NCBI RefSeq assembly: GCF_050947875.1
Contig: NW_027460291.1
Span: 28,457,589-28,521,588, forward strand
Direction: 5' to 3'
DNA length: 64,000 nt
Source of the DNA: Dermacentor variabilis
Lineage: Eukaryota > Arthropoda > Arachnida > Ixodida > Ixodidae
Part shown: in pieces, positions 12,079 to 23,391 of the stretch
How positions within the stretch are numbered: the first letter of the stretch is position 1
Layout of the letters: each line of letters opens with the position of its first letter
The notes under the pieces: generated by a model
The model's database searches: none
Told to the model about the DNA's origin: nothing
The model's input: the letters and a program-made list of their open reading frames with translations, nothing else
Position numbers and translations under genes: made by a program

Positions 12079-12185
12079 TGCGTGACGGATTAAATAAAGA
12101 AAGCGACCCTACCTCCAAACGCTACATGTAGTCAGCTAGTACGCGGCGCGCGAGTAAAAGGACATGGCTGCGAGCCTGCAAGGAC
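12079..12185 (-). repeat. Right terminal inverted repeat
   Basis: Inverted partner of 9363-9469; see that entry. Confidence 0.65.
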
Positions 12186-12232
12186 CCAGACATGGCTACG
12201 GGCCCAGCTTGCGTCAGAACCATCAGTGCAAA

Positions 12233-12376
12233 TGTCATCATCATCATCAGCAGCAGCCTATTTTTATGTCCAGTGCAATGAAAAAGGCGTCTCCCTGCGA
12301 TGTCAAATGATTCCTGTTTTGCTCTAGTTGATCCCTACTTGCGCCTACAAATATTCTTATTTCGTCACCCCACCTA
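12233..12376 (-). mobile_element. RTE-type LINE 3' tail fragment
   Basis: Starts with TCATCATCATCATCAGCAGCAGCC and continues TTTATGTCCAGTGCA...GGCGTCTCCCTGCGATGTC, the reverse complement of an RTE 3' end with a (GATGAT)n tail. Related to but distinct from the tail at 21500-21554. Ends where the next LINE's 3' tail begins. Confidence 0.65.
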
Positions 12377-14645
12377 ATTTTATTTATTTATTTCATGATA
12401 CTGTGAGCCTTTCTCAGGTTCTGACAGGAGTGGAATGTACAATAGGTGGTACAACAGGTTTGGTGTTCCGGAACATGAATAAAAAGATACATAACTTATA
12501 TAAATAATAGAATCAAACAGTTTGCAGAGCTGTAGAATCATACAATTCATGACTCATAATCAAGAAAGCGGTGGCTACAACATATTTACGAAAGCATTTC
12601 GAAAGATTCAACATTCGCAACAAAAACATCAAGTCACACATCATTCACAATATGGCGGGGCAAGCTCTTCCATAGTTCTATGGATAGAGGAAAAAAAGAA
12701 AATTTGAAGAAATCACATCTAGCAGCAAATGGCCGTATGCACAAGTCGTGATTGATTCTTTTGGAGCGGTGGTGAGGTGGCTTTAGGTACACGTCTTTAG
12801 TTATGCTGATGCAATCATGATATAACAGGAGAAGAAATTTCATACATGCAGTTAGTCGTCGGCATTCTAACGTCGAGATGCTAGCCTTTTTACGGAGAAG
12901 TGTCACGCTATCGTAGCGGGAGTAACGGGAATAAATAAAACGGAGTGCTCGGCTTTGAATTCTTTCAAGTTTCGTTCTCAGGTAAGACTGATGGGAGTTC
13001 CAAACTATGGCGCTGTACTCCAGAATGGGGCTTACTAGAGTCATATAGGCATTTAGTTTTACATGCGCTGGTGCAGCTGACAATTTTCGTCGGATGAATC
13101 CAAGTTGTCGGTATGCCTTTGTACATGTGTTGTCTATGTGGGATTCCCAACTCAATTTTTCAGTAAATGTTACCTCCAGGTATTTTACTTCATTATTATT
13201 ACGCGTCACAGCGGATCCTGATAAAAGGTAAGTAAAATAGATGGGCGTTTTTCCTTGTTATGGTGACGCATGACATTTTGCTTACATTTATTTTCATATC
13301 CCAAGTTTTACACCAAGAATCAATGTTAATGTTAAGTGCAAATTATTTTGGTCATCTTGTGAACTAACCGTAGTGTTCACAACGCAGTCGTCTGAAAAAA
13401 AATCTCAGTATAACATTTAGAGTGACACAGGAAAAATTGTCATTTATATAGATTAAAAAAAGTGTAGGTCCTAATACTGATCCCTGTGGAACACCAGAGC
13501 AAACGTCTAAGCTATAGGATTTGTCATTTTTTATTTCGACGTATTGAGTACGGCCTGAGAGGTAAGCTGGAATCCAGGAAACTATGTTTGAATTATTACC
13601 AATAATTTTAAGCTTCTCAATTAATTTACTATGTGGGACAGAATCAAAAGCTTTTGCAAAGTCAACGGACACTGCATCCACTTGCAAACCAGAGTTAATA
13701 GCAGCCGCGAAGTCGTGTGTAATTTCAAGTAATTGCGTAACTGTTGATAGTCCCTTCCTAAAGCCGTGCTGGTTTACATATAAAAGTTTGTTACTTTCCA
13801 GGTAAGTTATGAATGCTTTGTTAATTACATGCTCCATTAACTTGCAGCAAGAGCTGGTTAGTGACATAGGACTGTACATGCTTACCAAGAGCCTATTGCC
13901 ATTTTTCTTTGAACACCGGGACCACTTTCGCACAAAGCCAGTCGGCGGGCACGGATGCTGTTTCCATGGATAAGGAAACATTTTTTTGAAGAAGGGGAGA
14001 CAGTTGTTGCGCGTATCGCTTTAGAAAAGCATTGGGTAATCCGTCGGGCCCAGGCGATTTCTTTCCATCAAGCTGTAGCAGTAAGTTAAGAATGCCGCAT
14101 TCTGTTATGACAAGGTGAGGCATTCGGGAATGGTATTCCGCTTGATTGAACTCCGAGGCAGAAGCGCGGGTGAACACAGACTAGAAATAGTGATTAAAGG
14201 CGCTCGCGATACAATTTGCGTCATCCGTAACGGCTCCATCTATTTCCATTTGGCCGATAGAAGCCCCCGGTTTTGCCAGGTAACGCCAGAACTTTCTTGG
14301 CTCGTGTGTCATAAAATTGGTCAGCGTATTTGCGATGAAATTACTTCTTGCTGAAGAAATTTCTGCTCTGAGCATTTGCGAAAGTTCATTTATAGCATCG
14401 ACGTTGGTTTTCTTTTTACGCATTCTTTGTAACCTTCTTTTGAGGTGGATAATACTGCATGTAATCCAAGGTGTCTTCCTGTTTACTCGCTTTTTTATTG
14501 ATGGGATAAATGTTTCCTCACAGTACGCTACTATTAGTTTTAGCTTTAACCACAAGTCATTCACGTTTTCAAATCCCGACTGTAAAAGACTATCTAGCGT
14601 TATTTCAATGTAATCAATAACACTGACATCATCTGCCCTGCTGTA
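12377..14645 (-). mobile_element. CR1-group LINE, 5' truncated
   Basis: Minus-strand element ending in an (AAATA)n-like tail (12377-12397 on the plus strand TTTATTTATTTATTT). It holds a reverse transcriptase ORF and a short 3' UTR but no endonuclease, as usual for 5'-truncated LINE copies. It abuts an RTE fragment at 14646. Confidence 0.8.
12634..14645 (-). pseudogene. CR1-group LINE reverse transcriptase, frameshifted
   Basis: From the 5' side the minus frame gives a linker (TPWITCSIIHLKRRLQRM, EPRKFWRYL), RT motif GKKSPGPDGLPNAFLKRY, QHGFRKGLSTVTQLLE, AVSVDFAKAFDSVPH, SGVPQGSVLGPTLFLIYIND, then the catalytic FSDDCVVN and the thumb/C-terminal region ending LWKSLPRHIVNDV at 12634. A run of Ts at 13393-13401 puts the SDD motif one base out of frame, and another shift lies near 13890. 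Synthesises cDNA at the nick in target-primed reverse transcription. Dead copy. Confidence 0.85.
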
Positions 14646-15000
14646 ATCCTAGACAGATATACGATATATACTGGTGATTTGGTTGGGACAGAAAGTGCTG
14701 AAATTTTCTGCTGACCTCGACTGCTCTTCCCTTCCCTTCTAACCCATTCTGTAAGTCTAATGGTCCACCGGTTATCTGCGCTACACATTACATGGCCTGC
14801 CCACCTCCATTTCCTTCTCCTAATGTCAACTAAAATATCGGATATCCCCGTTTGCTCTCTGTTCCACACCGCTCTCTTCGTGTCTCTTAACATTACGCCA
14901 GACATTTTTCGTTCCCACGCTCATTACGCCGTCCTTAAATTGTTCTTGAGCTTCTTTGTTAATCTCCCAGTTTTAACGCAACAAGTACTTTCATTCATCC
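14646..15000 (-). pseudogene. RTE LINE C-terminal fragment
   Basis: Minus ORF with GVMLRDTKRAVWNREQTGI, then DILVDIRRRKWRWAGHVM and DNRWTIRLTEWVRREGKSSR, matching the C-terminus of the RTE at 21200-21400. It breaks off before the terminal ADDIKTFAG motif. Truncated both ends. Confidence 0.8.
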
Positions 15001-15929
15001 CATGGGGACAAGCACACGAGAAAAAGACGTCCTACCCGTTTATTTGTTCAAAGGGTCCTGCAATGCTCAAGCAACAGACCGCGCACAAGTATATTCACTT
15101 CCTTCTAGTGCCGGGGGATGTGCACCTCATCGATTTGCCGAAGAAGTGAGTCAATAACGCCAAGATACCCATCCAACCGCAGGAAACCTCCACCTTCCTG
15201 AGGTGCTCAGGCTCAAGACTTATGGGAGCGTGAACTGGTCAGAGGTGAAAATCGGCAACAGACGACTGGAGCATTCGTGAAGAATTAGGATAGTAGCTAA
15301 GAGATGGGGACGGCATATTCACAGACAAAGGTGACTAATGTAGTAAAACCTAATTAGCTCAAGAATCCTGGGTTGCCACTTCGTTTTGAAAGCTATGCAG
15401 TTAGAAATTATCATCAAATTGTGCAAGAACACTAACTAAGGCACGAAATAGACACTACGTATATGCAATGCAGGATTCCAAGAAAATTGCAGAAAACAAA
15501 AAGTGGAGCTATATGATTACAAATGATAAGGTATGGCTAATACAGCGGTATTTCAAATGTTGCTCTAACGCCTGGAAGAAACATAAAATGCTGCTGTCTA
15601 CGTAAAAATTGCTTGGAGGGCTTCAGTCCGTCACCCCAGATTTGTAGGAAATGCCTGCATAAACAAGCATGCAATCCTTCCTGCCTTGTACAAGATTGTC
15701 TTTGCGGGAGTAGACAGGTTAAAGCCCATTCCATACCAGTCATGCTGAAGTGAACTTCAGCATGACTGGGAACTTCCAAATTGGCTTAAAGACCAGTCAC
15801 TAAGCATATATGCCTATCATAAATGTGCTCAACGATACATGCTTGACAACAAACCTATTTGCTAGTTGTTGATGTTGTAGACAAAAGCGATGTTCGATAG
15901 ATTGGCAAAAAAGAATTTATGAGTGGCAG
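15001..15929. other. Mostly unassigned; contains a perfect short hairpin
   Basis: No recognisable coding. 15736-15750 and 15755-15769 are perfect 15-nt inverted arms with a 4-nt loop. The right part may be very decayed RTE sequence leading into the next feature. Confidence 0.45.
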
Positions 15930-16292
15930 TCAGCATCTAGAATCTGCTCAAGGGTATGTTTACCTAGGTGATGTTATACACAAAGGACTGCGGTTATGAT
16001 AAGAAAATTTACGGAAGAATAAATTTGGTCGGAGCGCTTACAGTAGGCGTTACCAAATCAATGACTGGAAGCTTAACGCCATCCTTGAATCATCTTTGAA
16101 AAGAAAAGTGCACAATCACTACGTCCTACTGGTACTAACATAAGGGACAGAAACTTGGAGGTTATCAAAGAAGCTTGAGAAGGTTAATGCACGACGAGTG
16201 ATGCAACGAAAGATCTTAAGTGTAATGTTAAGAGGCAGGAAGACAGTAGTGTGGATAAAAGAGGAAAAGGAGGTAGCTAATATTTCCGCTCA
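15930..16292 (+). pseudogene. Old RTE LINE, left half (host of the nested insertion)
   Basis: Decayed plus-strand codons resemble the RTE C-terminal region: VYLGDVI, SSLKRKVHNHYVLLVLT, GTETWRLSKK, then RVMQRKILSVMLRGRKT and EEKEVANIS, in line with YIYLGQVV, LKRKVYNSCVLPVLTYG and AMERRMMGV of the younger copy. Continues at 21569 after the inserted element. Confidence 0.7.
16279..16292. repeat. 14-bp target-site duplication, left copy
   Basis: AATATTTCCGCTCA, identical to 21555-21568. Marks the left edge of the younger RTE insertion. Confidence 0.9.
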
Positions 16293-16303
16293 GTAAGGTG
16301 CCT

Positions 16304-17607
16304 CAGTAAGGTGCCTGGTGGTGGTCTCGTGCTGACGATGCCCTCTCGGTGAGCGCATATTTCCCCCCTCATCTTTTAAGAGATTCAATACATACAAGCA
16401 TTTGTCTCGCAAACCAGATTTATTTCAAGGGAATTTTCCACGTCTCAATAATTTCTCTCGTCGTATTCGAGTGCTGATTGCCGTGTTATAGTTTGTTAAC
16501 GAAGCTTCCCCTCAAGACTAAATATTGTAAGGCAGTTTGTCTTGTGCGTATCATGGCCACGCATGTTTATATCGCCTTTCCGTTTCTCTACCACGGTTGC
16601 GCTTTAAAACCACAGCGCTGCAAGTTTGCTTCAGAGACCTTCCTTTCCTTCCCTCTTCTCCGCCCTTAAACTGGCTCTCTTAACTACTACACGCACAGAC
16701 AAAGCAACAGCGCGCGCTTTAGATCCTATAGATGAGATTAATATTTACAATTATTATTAGGGTTATAATTATATTCGAGTGCTGATTGCCGTGTTATAGT
16801 TTGTTAACGAAGCTTCTCCTCAAGTCTAAATCTTGTAAGGCAGTTTGTCGTGTGCGTATCATGGCCACGCATGCTTATATCGCCTTCCGTTTCCCTACCA
16901 CGGTTGCGCTTTAAAACCACGGCGCTGCAATATTGCTTTCCTCTCCTTCCTTCTTCTCCGCCCTTAAACAGGCTCTCTTAACTACTACACGCACAGACAA
17001 AGCAACAGCGCGCATGCGATCCCATAGGTGAGATGAAGACATATATATAGAAAAGTATCAGTCATAGCTCTCGTAGTATAGCCTTCTGAGCCGTTTCCTT
17101 TTTTTTCCTTTTCTTTTTTTTTCTTTGAAAGAAGTCCTATTAGGGTTATTATAATTACACGAAGGTATTTCGCCCTCGCCAGCAGCAGTACTTGAGATAG
17201 CTATTCCGGCGGCTAGCTTCCCACGCTATGCGTGCCGCCCTCGCACCTGTTTAAGCTTTTTCCTAGACGCTAGAGCTATACAATGTCCGCGCAACCTTGA
17301 GTGATCGGAAAGCGCGTTTTCCATTCTTGGCCGGCGGAGAGGGGAGACTTCGTTCCGGCCGCGAAGCTCTCTACATCTCAGTAAGGTGCCTGGTGGTGGT
17401 CTCGTGCTGACGATGCCCTCTCGGTGAGCGCATATTTCCCCCCTCATCGTTTAAGAGATTCAATACATACAAGCATTTGTCTCGCAAACCAGATTTATTT
17501 CAAGGGAATTTTCCACGTCTCAATAATTTCTCTCGTCGTATTCGAGTGCTGATTGCCGTGTTATAGTTTGTTAACGAAGCTTCCCCTCAAGTCTAAATAT
17601 TTTAAGG
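16304..17607 (+). repeat. Tandem 5' monomer-like repeats of the RTE LINE
   Basis: 16304-16525 recurs at 17379-17600 (period about 1075 bp; both open CAGTAAGGTGCCTGGTGG), and 16465-16730 recurs at 16772-17035. Conserved pieces are GACGATGCCCTCTCGGTGAG, TCTCGCAAACCAGATTTATT and GAGTGCTGATTGCCGTGTTA. The same blocks precede the minus-strand RTE at 45331-46290. Placement upstream of the ORF in two independent copies suggests promoter monomers of the LINE; a separate repeat family that happens to lie there is the alternative. Confidence 0.65.
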
Positions 17608-17622
17608 CAGTTTTCCTAGTCT

Positions 17623-17823
17623 TTAAAGCCGCACGAGTTCACGCTGCTCCTCTGGCGGCCATTTTTCCAAGAAATTATGCCTTCCAACCAAAAATCGACT
17701 GCCGCGGACAACATCAGTCCCTTTCCACATAAGTATGAGGCTCAGAGCAGGAGCTATGGCGCTTGAAAGTAACCGTTGGCTTGACGAACCAACCAACTGA
17801 GCTACCTTTCCGGGCAACATTGA
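17623..17823 (-). repeat. tRNA-like fragment within the RTE 5' region
   Basis: On the minus strand it begins TGTTGCCCGGAAAGGTAGCTC, with an A-box-like GGTAGCTCAGTTGGT, but no convincing B box or cloverleaf. Possibly a different tRNA-derived SINE head or part of the LINE leader. Confidence 0.35.
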
Positions 17824-18112
17824 AGGATCACGAGCTCAAATCACATGTTATGTTCCTTCCCCCCCCCCCTTTTTTTTCTTTTAATGTATTTTCCATCATT
17901 TTATCGCTGTACGGAAACCCTCCTAAAAAAATTTATATATCTTTAATTATGTGTGGCCACACATATGCAGGTCATAAATACCAGGTTCTCTAGCCGAGTG
18001 CCATCCATGCGGTATAACCGAGCTTAGATTGGTCATTGGTCATTGGAAATGATTAATGATTGATCAAATAGGGCACCACTGTAGGTTAAATGAGGCGTAC
18101 AACTCCTGCGGG

Positions 18113-18352
18113 ACCCGCCGTGGTTGCTCAGTGGTTATGGTGTTAGACTGCTGAGCACGAGATCGCGGGATCGGACCCCGGCCACGGCGGCCGCATTTCG
18201 ATGGGGGCGAAATGCGAAAACACCCGTGTACTTAGAATCAGGTGCACGTTAAAGAACCCCAGGTGGTCGAAATTTTCGGAGTCCTCCACTACGGCGTGCA
18301 TAATCAGAAAGTGGTTTTGTCACGCAAAACCCCATAATTCAATTTTTAATTT
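18113..18352 (+). mobile_element. tRNA-derived SINE (Ruka-like), 12-bp target duplication
   Basis: Plus-strand copy: CCGCCGTGGTTGCTCAGTGG A-box region, B-box-like GGGATCGGACCCC, then GGTGCACGTTAAAGAACCCC and a TTTTGTCACGCAAAACCCC tail. AACTCCTGCGGG at 18101-18112 and 18353-18364 is the exact target duplication. Removing it joins the RTE leader cleanly, so it is younger than the LINE insertion. Confidence 0.95.
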
Positions 18353-18580
18353 AACTCCTGCGGGGACCGTAGAGTATCCGTCTCCAGTGCAAGAAGACCG
18401 TGATTAAAATCCCGGTGCCGCGCAATTCTCCACCGGAAAATACAAAAAAACCGTGTGTTGAGAAAATTGCACAAACAGGCCTGGAGTTCGGCCTGATCCC
18501 GGTGACCAGAAGCGGTAACGCACTCTCTCACCAGAGCAGGATTGGCCACCCTGGTGCAGTACTTGGCCACAACCTCCTAT

Positions 18581-21525
18581 ATGAATACAACAATCAAACC
18601 CCGGCCCTCAGTGCCCAGCAGCCGCGAAGCAACTGACCAAGGCGGCGGTCAGATCTGTGACGCTGCAGAGGGTGCTAAGAATACCTGGCTCCGGACAGGC
18701 CGCCATTGGAATCTGAACCTGGCAACGTTTAACGTTAGAACGCTATCTAGTGAGGCGAGTCTAGCAGTGTTATTGGAGGAATTAGAGGGTAGTAAATGGG
18801 ATATAATAGGGCTCAGTGAGGTTAGGAGAACAAAAGAAGCATATACAGTGCTAAAAAGCGGGCATGTACTGTGTTACCGGGGCTTAGCGGAGAGACGAGA
18901 ACTAGGAGTCGGATTCCTGATTAATAAGGAAATAGCTGGTAACATACAGGAATTCTATAGCATTAACGAGAGGGTGGCAGGTCTTGTTGTGAAACTCAAT
19001 AAGAGGTACAAATTGAAGGTGGTACAAGTCTATGCCCCTACATGCAGTCATGATGACCAGGAAGTCGAAAGCTTTTATGAAGACGTGGAATCGGCGATGG
19101 GTAAAGTCAAAACAAAATACACTATACTGATGGGCAACTTCAATGCCAAGGTAGGCAAGAAGCAGGCTGGAGACAAGTCAGTGGGGGAATATGGCATAGG
19201 CTCTAGGAATAGCAGAGGAGAGTTATTCGTAGAGTTTGCAGAACAGAATAATATGCGGATAATGAATACATTTTTCCGCTAGCGGGTTAGCCGAAAGTGG
19301 ACGTGGAGGAGCCCGAATGGTGAGACTAGAAATGAAATCGACTTCATACTCTGCGCGAATCCTGGCATCATACAAGATGTAGACGTGCTCGGCAAGGTGC
19401 GCTGCAGTGACCATAGGATGGTAAGAATTGGAAGTAGCCTTGACTAGAGGAGGGAACGGAAGAAACTGGTACATAAGAAGCCAATCAATGAGTTAGCGGT
19501 AAGAGGGGAACTAGAGGAATTCCGGATCAAGCTACAGAACAGGTATTCGGCTTTAACTCAGGAAGAGGACCTTAGTGTTGAAGCAATGAACGACTATCTC
19601 ATGGACATCATTAAGGAGTGCGCAATAGAAGTCGGTGGTAACGCCGTTAGACAGGAAACCAGTAAGCTATCGCAGGAGACGAAAGATCTGATCAAGAAAC
19701 GCCAATGTATGAAAGCCTCTAACCCTACAGCTAGAATAGAACTGGCAGAACTTTCTAAGTTAATCAACAAGCGTAAGACAGCGGACATCAGGAACTATAA
19801 TATGGATAGAATTGAACAGGCTCTCAGGAACGGAGGAAGCCTAAAAACAGTGAAGAAGAAACTAGGAATAGGCAAGAATCAGATGTGTGCGTTAAGAGAC
19901 AAAGCCGGCAATATCGTTACTAATATGGATGAGATAGTTCAAGTGGCTGAGGAGTTCTATAGAGATTTATACAGTACCAGTGGCACCCACGACGATAGTG
20001 GAAGAGAGAATAGCCTAGAGGAATTCGAAATCCCACAGGTAACGCCAGAAGAAGTAAAGAAAGCCTTAGGAGCTATGCAAAGGGGGAAGGCAGCTGGGGA
20101 GGATCAGGTAACAGCAGATTTGTTGAAGGTTGGTGGTCAGATTGTTCTAGAGAAACTGGCCACCCTGTATACGCAATGCCTCATAACCTCGAGCGTACCG
20201 GAATCTTGGAAGAACGCTAACATAATCCTAATCCATAAGAAAGGGGACGCCAAAGACTTGAAAAATTATAGGCCGATCAGCTTACTGTCCGTTGCCTACA
20301 AAGTATTTACTAAGGTAATCGCAAATAGAATCAGGAACACCTTAGACTTCTGTCAACCAAAGGACCAGGCAGGATTCCGTAAAGGCTACTCAACAATAGA
20401 CCATATTCACACTATCAATCAAGTGATAGAGAAATGTGCAGAATATAACCAACCCTTATATATAGCTTTCATTGATTACGAGAAAGTGTTTGATTCAGTC
20501 GAAACCTCAGCAGTCATGGAGGCATTACGGAATCAGGGTGTAGATGAGCCATATGTAAAGATACTAGAAGATATCTATAGTGGCTCCACAGCCACCGTAG
20601 TCCTCCACAAAGAAAGCAACAAAATCCCTATAAAGAAAGGCGTCAGACAGGGAGATACGATATCTCCAATGCTATTCACAGCATGTTTACAGGAGGTATT
20701 CAGAGGCCTGGAGTTTGAAGAATTGGGAATAAAAGTTGATGGAGAATACCTTAGCAACTTGCGATTCGCTGATGATATTGCCTTGCTTAGTAACTCAGGA
20801 GACCAATTGCAATGCATGCTCACTGACCTGGAGAGGCAAAGCAGAAGGGTGGGTCTGAAAATTAATCTGCAGAAAACTAAAGTATTGTTTAACAGTCTCG
20901 GAAGAGAACAGCAGTTTACGATAGGTAGCGAAGCAAAGCACTGGAAGTGGTAAGGGAATACATCTACTTAGGGCAGGTAGTGACCACGGATCCGGATTAT
21001 GAGACTGAAATAACCAGAAGAATAAGGATGGGCTGGGGTGCGTTTGGCAGGCATTCTCAAATCATGAACAGCAGGTTGCCACTATCCCTCAAAAGGAAAG
21101 TGTATAACAGCTGTGTGTTACCAGTACTCACATATGGGGCAGAAACCTGGAGGCTGACGAAAAGGGTTCTGCTGAAATTGAGGACGACGCAACGAGCTAT
21201 GGAAAGAAGAATGATGGGTGTAACGTTAAGGGATAAGAAAAGAGCCGATTGGGTGAGGCAACAAACGCGGGTAAACGACATCTTAGTTAAAATCAAGAAA
21301 AAGAAATGGGCATGGGCCGGACATGTAATGAGGAGGGAAGATAACCGATGGTTACTAAGGGTTACGGACTGGATTCCAAGGGAAGGGATGCGTAGCAGTG
21401 GGCGGCAGAAAGTTAGGTGGGCGGATGACATTAAGACGTTTGCAGGGACAACATGGCCACAATTAGTACATGACCGGGGTAGTTGGAGAAGTATGGGAGA
21501 GGCCTTTGCCCTGCAGTGGGCGTAA
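18581..21525 (+). pseudogene. RTE LINE endonuclease-reverse transcriptase, three lesions
   Basis: First in-frame ATG is 18581. The AP-like endonuclease shows FNVRTLSSEASL, IIGLSEVRR, ILMGNFNAKVG (Asp of GDFN changed to Asn at 19136-19138; the minus-strand copy keeps Asp) and RCSDHRMV. In-frame TAG codons at 19280-19282 and 19445-19447 interrupt it. RT motifs are GKAAGEDQVTADLL, LIHKKGD...NYRPISLL, QAGFRKGYST, AFIDYEKVFDSVE, KGVRQGDTISPMLF and the catalytic LRFADDIALL. A one-base insertion near 20933 shifts the C-terminus, which resumes at 20947 and ends SMGEAFALQWA at 21525. Total about 980 codons, usual for RTE. Nicks chromosomal DNA and reverse-transcribes its own RNA there. Confidence 0.9.
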
Positions 21526-21554
21526 CTAGGCTGATGATGCTGATGATGATGATG

Positions 21555-21568
21555 AATATTTCCGCTCA
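21555..21568. repeat. 14-bp target-site duplication, right copy
   Basis: AATATTTCCGCTCA, identical to 16279-16292. Confidence 0.9.
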
Positions 21569-21800
21569 AAAAAAAAAAGAAAAAATACTGGACCATGGGA
21601 GGTCAAACTATGCCAAGCGCAGAGAGTAATTGGTGGTCTATTAGTTGGAAAATAGGTGCCGAGGGAAAGGAATTACTGTCAAGAAAGGCAGAAAATTAGG
21701 TGGTGTGAAATTTGCAAATTCACAGGCATAAGGTGGGGTCAGCCGGTGTAAGACAAGTGTAATCGGGCATCACTGGGTGAAGTCTTCGCCCTGCAGTGAG
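21569..21800 (+). pseudogene. Old RTE LINE, right half
   Basis: After a poly-A-rich stretch the codons return to the RTE C-terminus: WGQPV, then ASLGEVFALQ and a stop at about 21798, matching SWRSMGEAFALQW of intact copies. Completes the element begun at 15930. Confidence 0.65.
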
Positions 21801-22968
21801 CTTGTTTCATGTGGAAGTGTCAAATCCATATTCACGCATGAGCAGTCATTGCTTATCAACAAATTCGGTGTTCTCTGTCGTATTGCTCATAACTGCACCA
21901 TTATGTTGCCATGCTTTGCACATTTGGTCATAGCAACAACTATGAGTACTTATTTACTCTGACAATCTTTAAAAGCCCAGTCTCAAGCAAAAGACACCAT
22001 GCAAGGTTGCACCAACATTGCCCAAGACGACAGCTACACATCGAGGTCATGGTTTTTTCTCGTAATACTCAATTCATTTTGGGTTGACCAGCAGTCTGCT
22101 GCCGTACTCTCCACAGCTGATACATCTTTCCCTGAGCGTTAACTTTTTCTTACCGGTAGAATTGCTTATCTTCCGTGCTCTTATGTTCTCACCTCTAATT
22201 TCAAGATATAGCAGTCACAACGTTTACTGTGATACATGAAATTGCAGCCTCATCACTGGTGCTTTAAATATATGTTAAGCAGTAATATTTGCTCAGACAG
22301 TTGCTGGGAATTGGCATGTGGCATTTCAAAGCACATTAAAGAAATTAATAATTTGCGATTTTTAGTATGAGTGCTAAAAGATAAAAAATTCTGAAATGTA
22401 CAAAATATTCACCTGCCTCCTTTTTCCAACTTTTGTAGGTCAGGCAATGCAGACAAATATTACGCAGATTTATTACGATCAGTACTAGGCATAGTGATGC
22501 CCGCGCTCTGTGGAAAAACAGTAGCTCTTCAAATGGGAGATTGGGCTAGTTCCTATAGTGCACGGAGCACTTGTTTTTACTCACTGCAGCAGGCACCTGG
22601 TTAGTCCCCTACTGAATTTTTTAGGCTCAAGAAGCAATGGTTCTCAGGTTAGGCAGCAAGCAGAAACCTCCTCATAACTAATGCGTTCGACGAGCCTTTC
22701 TTTTCAATCAAGCTTGTCTTGTGAGCATTCAACGGGCCATAGAGCCTCCACATACTTTAGTAAGCCGGTACAGTCAGGCGATATACATCAGTCGATATAA
22801 ATAATAAACAAGGTAAGAGAACTTTCAAATATTAGCGATTCAGAAAGCGCCTTGAAAAAAGAGATAAGTGCATTATTAATCGCCGATGACACTTGCTTTC
22901 ACTAATTATTGATATTTTGTTTCAATTGCAACTGTGTGTATGCACGTTCCTAACCTAACAAAGAGTTC
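21801..22968. other. No recognisable gene
   Basis: AT-rich sequence with only short ORFs and no motif or transposon end that I can name. Confidence 0.5.
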
Positions 22969-22972
22969 ATAT

Positions 22973-23387
22973 TGTCACGTGGTAGTCACTGTGACGAACA
23001 CAGCAGCAAAACTGCAAATGGTGAAACTAAATTTTTATTGGATGAACTTGTGCCCTCAAAAGCAACGTCGGCGACGCAGTCGCAACACAGTCGGCGAACG
23101 TAGGAAATCTCATCAGCTGGTCGAGCACGTCAGCTTTTATACATCAGTCGTCGAATGTTCGAGAATAATCGCTTGGACCCGCGTGTGCTCCACAAAGCTC
23201 TACAGCATTCGCGTCTCACATACATGCAATCAAACTACACAAGGTTCGGTGACAACAGAGAGCGGATAGAACTATCGATAACATTCCAGAAACTTCCAGT
23301 ACATGCAGGCGCGTCCTGCGATGTGCGATAACATTTTTAGGTGGCGAAACGTGGTCGCACGATACACATAAACAAGTACGCGTGTCA
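22973..23387 (-). mobile_element. Solo LTR (Gypsy-like), family A, ATAT target duplication
   Basis: Second member of the 5734-6135 family, with the same TGACACG...CACGTGACA termini on the minus strand and an AATAAA signal near 23033. ATAT lies on both sides (22969-22972 and 23388-23391). No internal region. Confidence 0.8.
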
Positions 23388-23391
23388 ATAT

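Larger units (their letters stand above)
9363..12185 (-). mobile_element. Tc1/IS630-like DNA transposon with about 107-bp terminal inverted repeats
   Basis: Imperfect inverted repeats of about 107 bp at 9363-9469 and 12079-12185, around 85 percent identical, flank a minus-strand transposase of the IS630-Tc1-mariner type. No TA duplication is obvious at the outer edges, so the inverted repeats might instead belong to other elements. A SINE (11481-11703) inserted later. If the ends are right the element is 2.8 kb, long for Tc1 and partly explained by the SINE and an intron. Confidence 0.5.
16293..21554 (+). mobile_element. Near full-length RTE-clade LINE with tandem 5' monomers
   Basis: Bounded by identical 14-bp duplications and ending in (GATGAT)n at 21531-21554, typical of RTE. 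In order: tandem 5' repeat blocks (16304-17607), a tRNA-like fragment, an inserted SINE (18113-18352), a 5' leader with GTGACCAGAAGCGGTAACG, and one long endonuclease-reverse transcriptase frame. Inserted into an older RTE. Three lesions (two TAG codons and one frameshift) make it non-autonomous now. Confidence 0.85.

Noticed and set aside
17623..17823. True tRNA gene on the minus strand
   Set aside because: Only an A-box-like motif; no T-arm or anticodon arm can be drawn.
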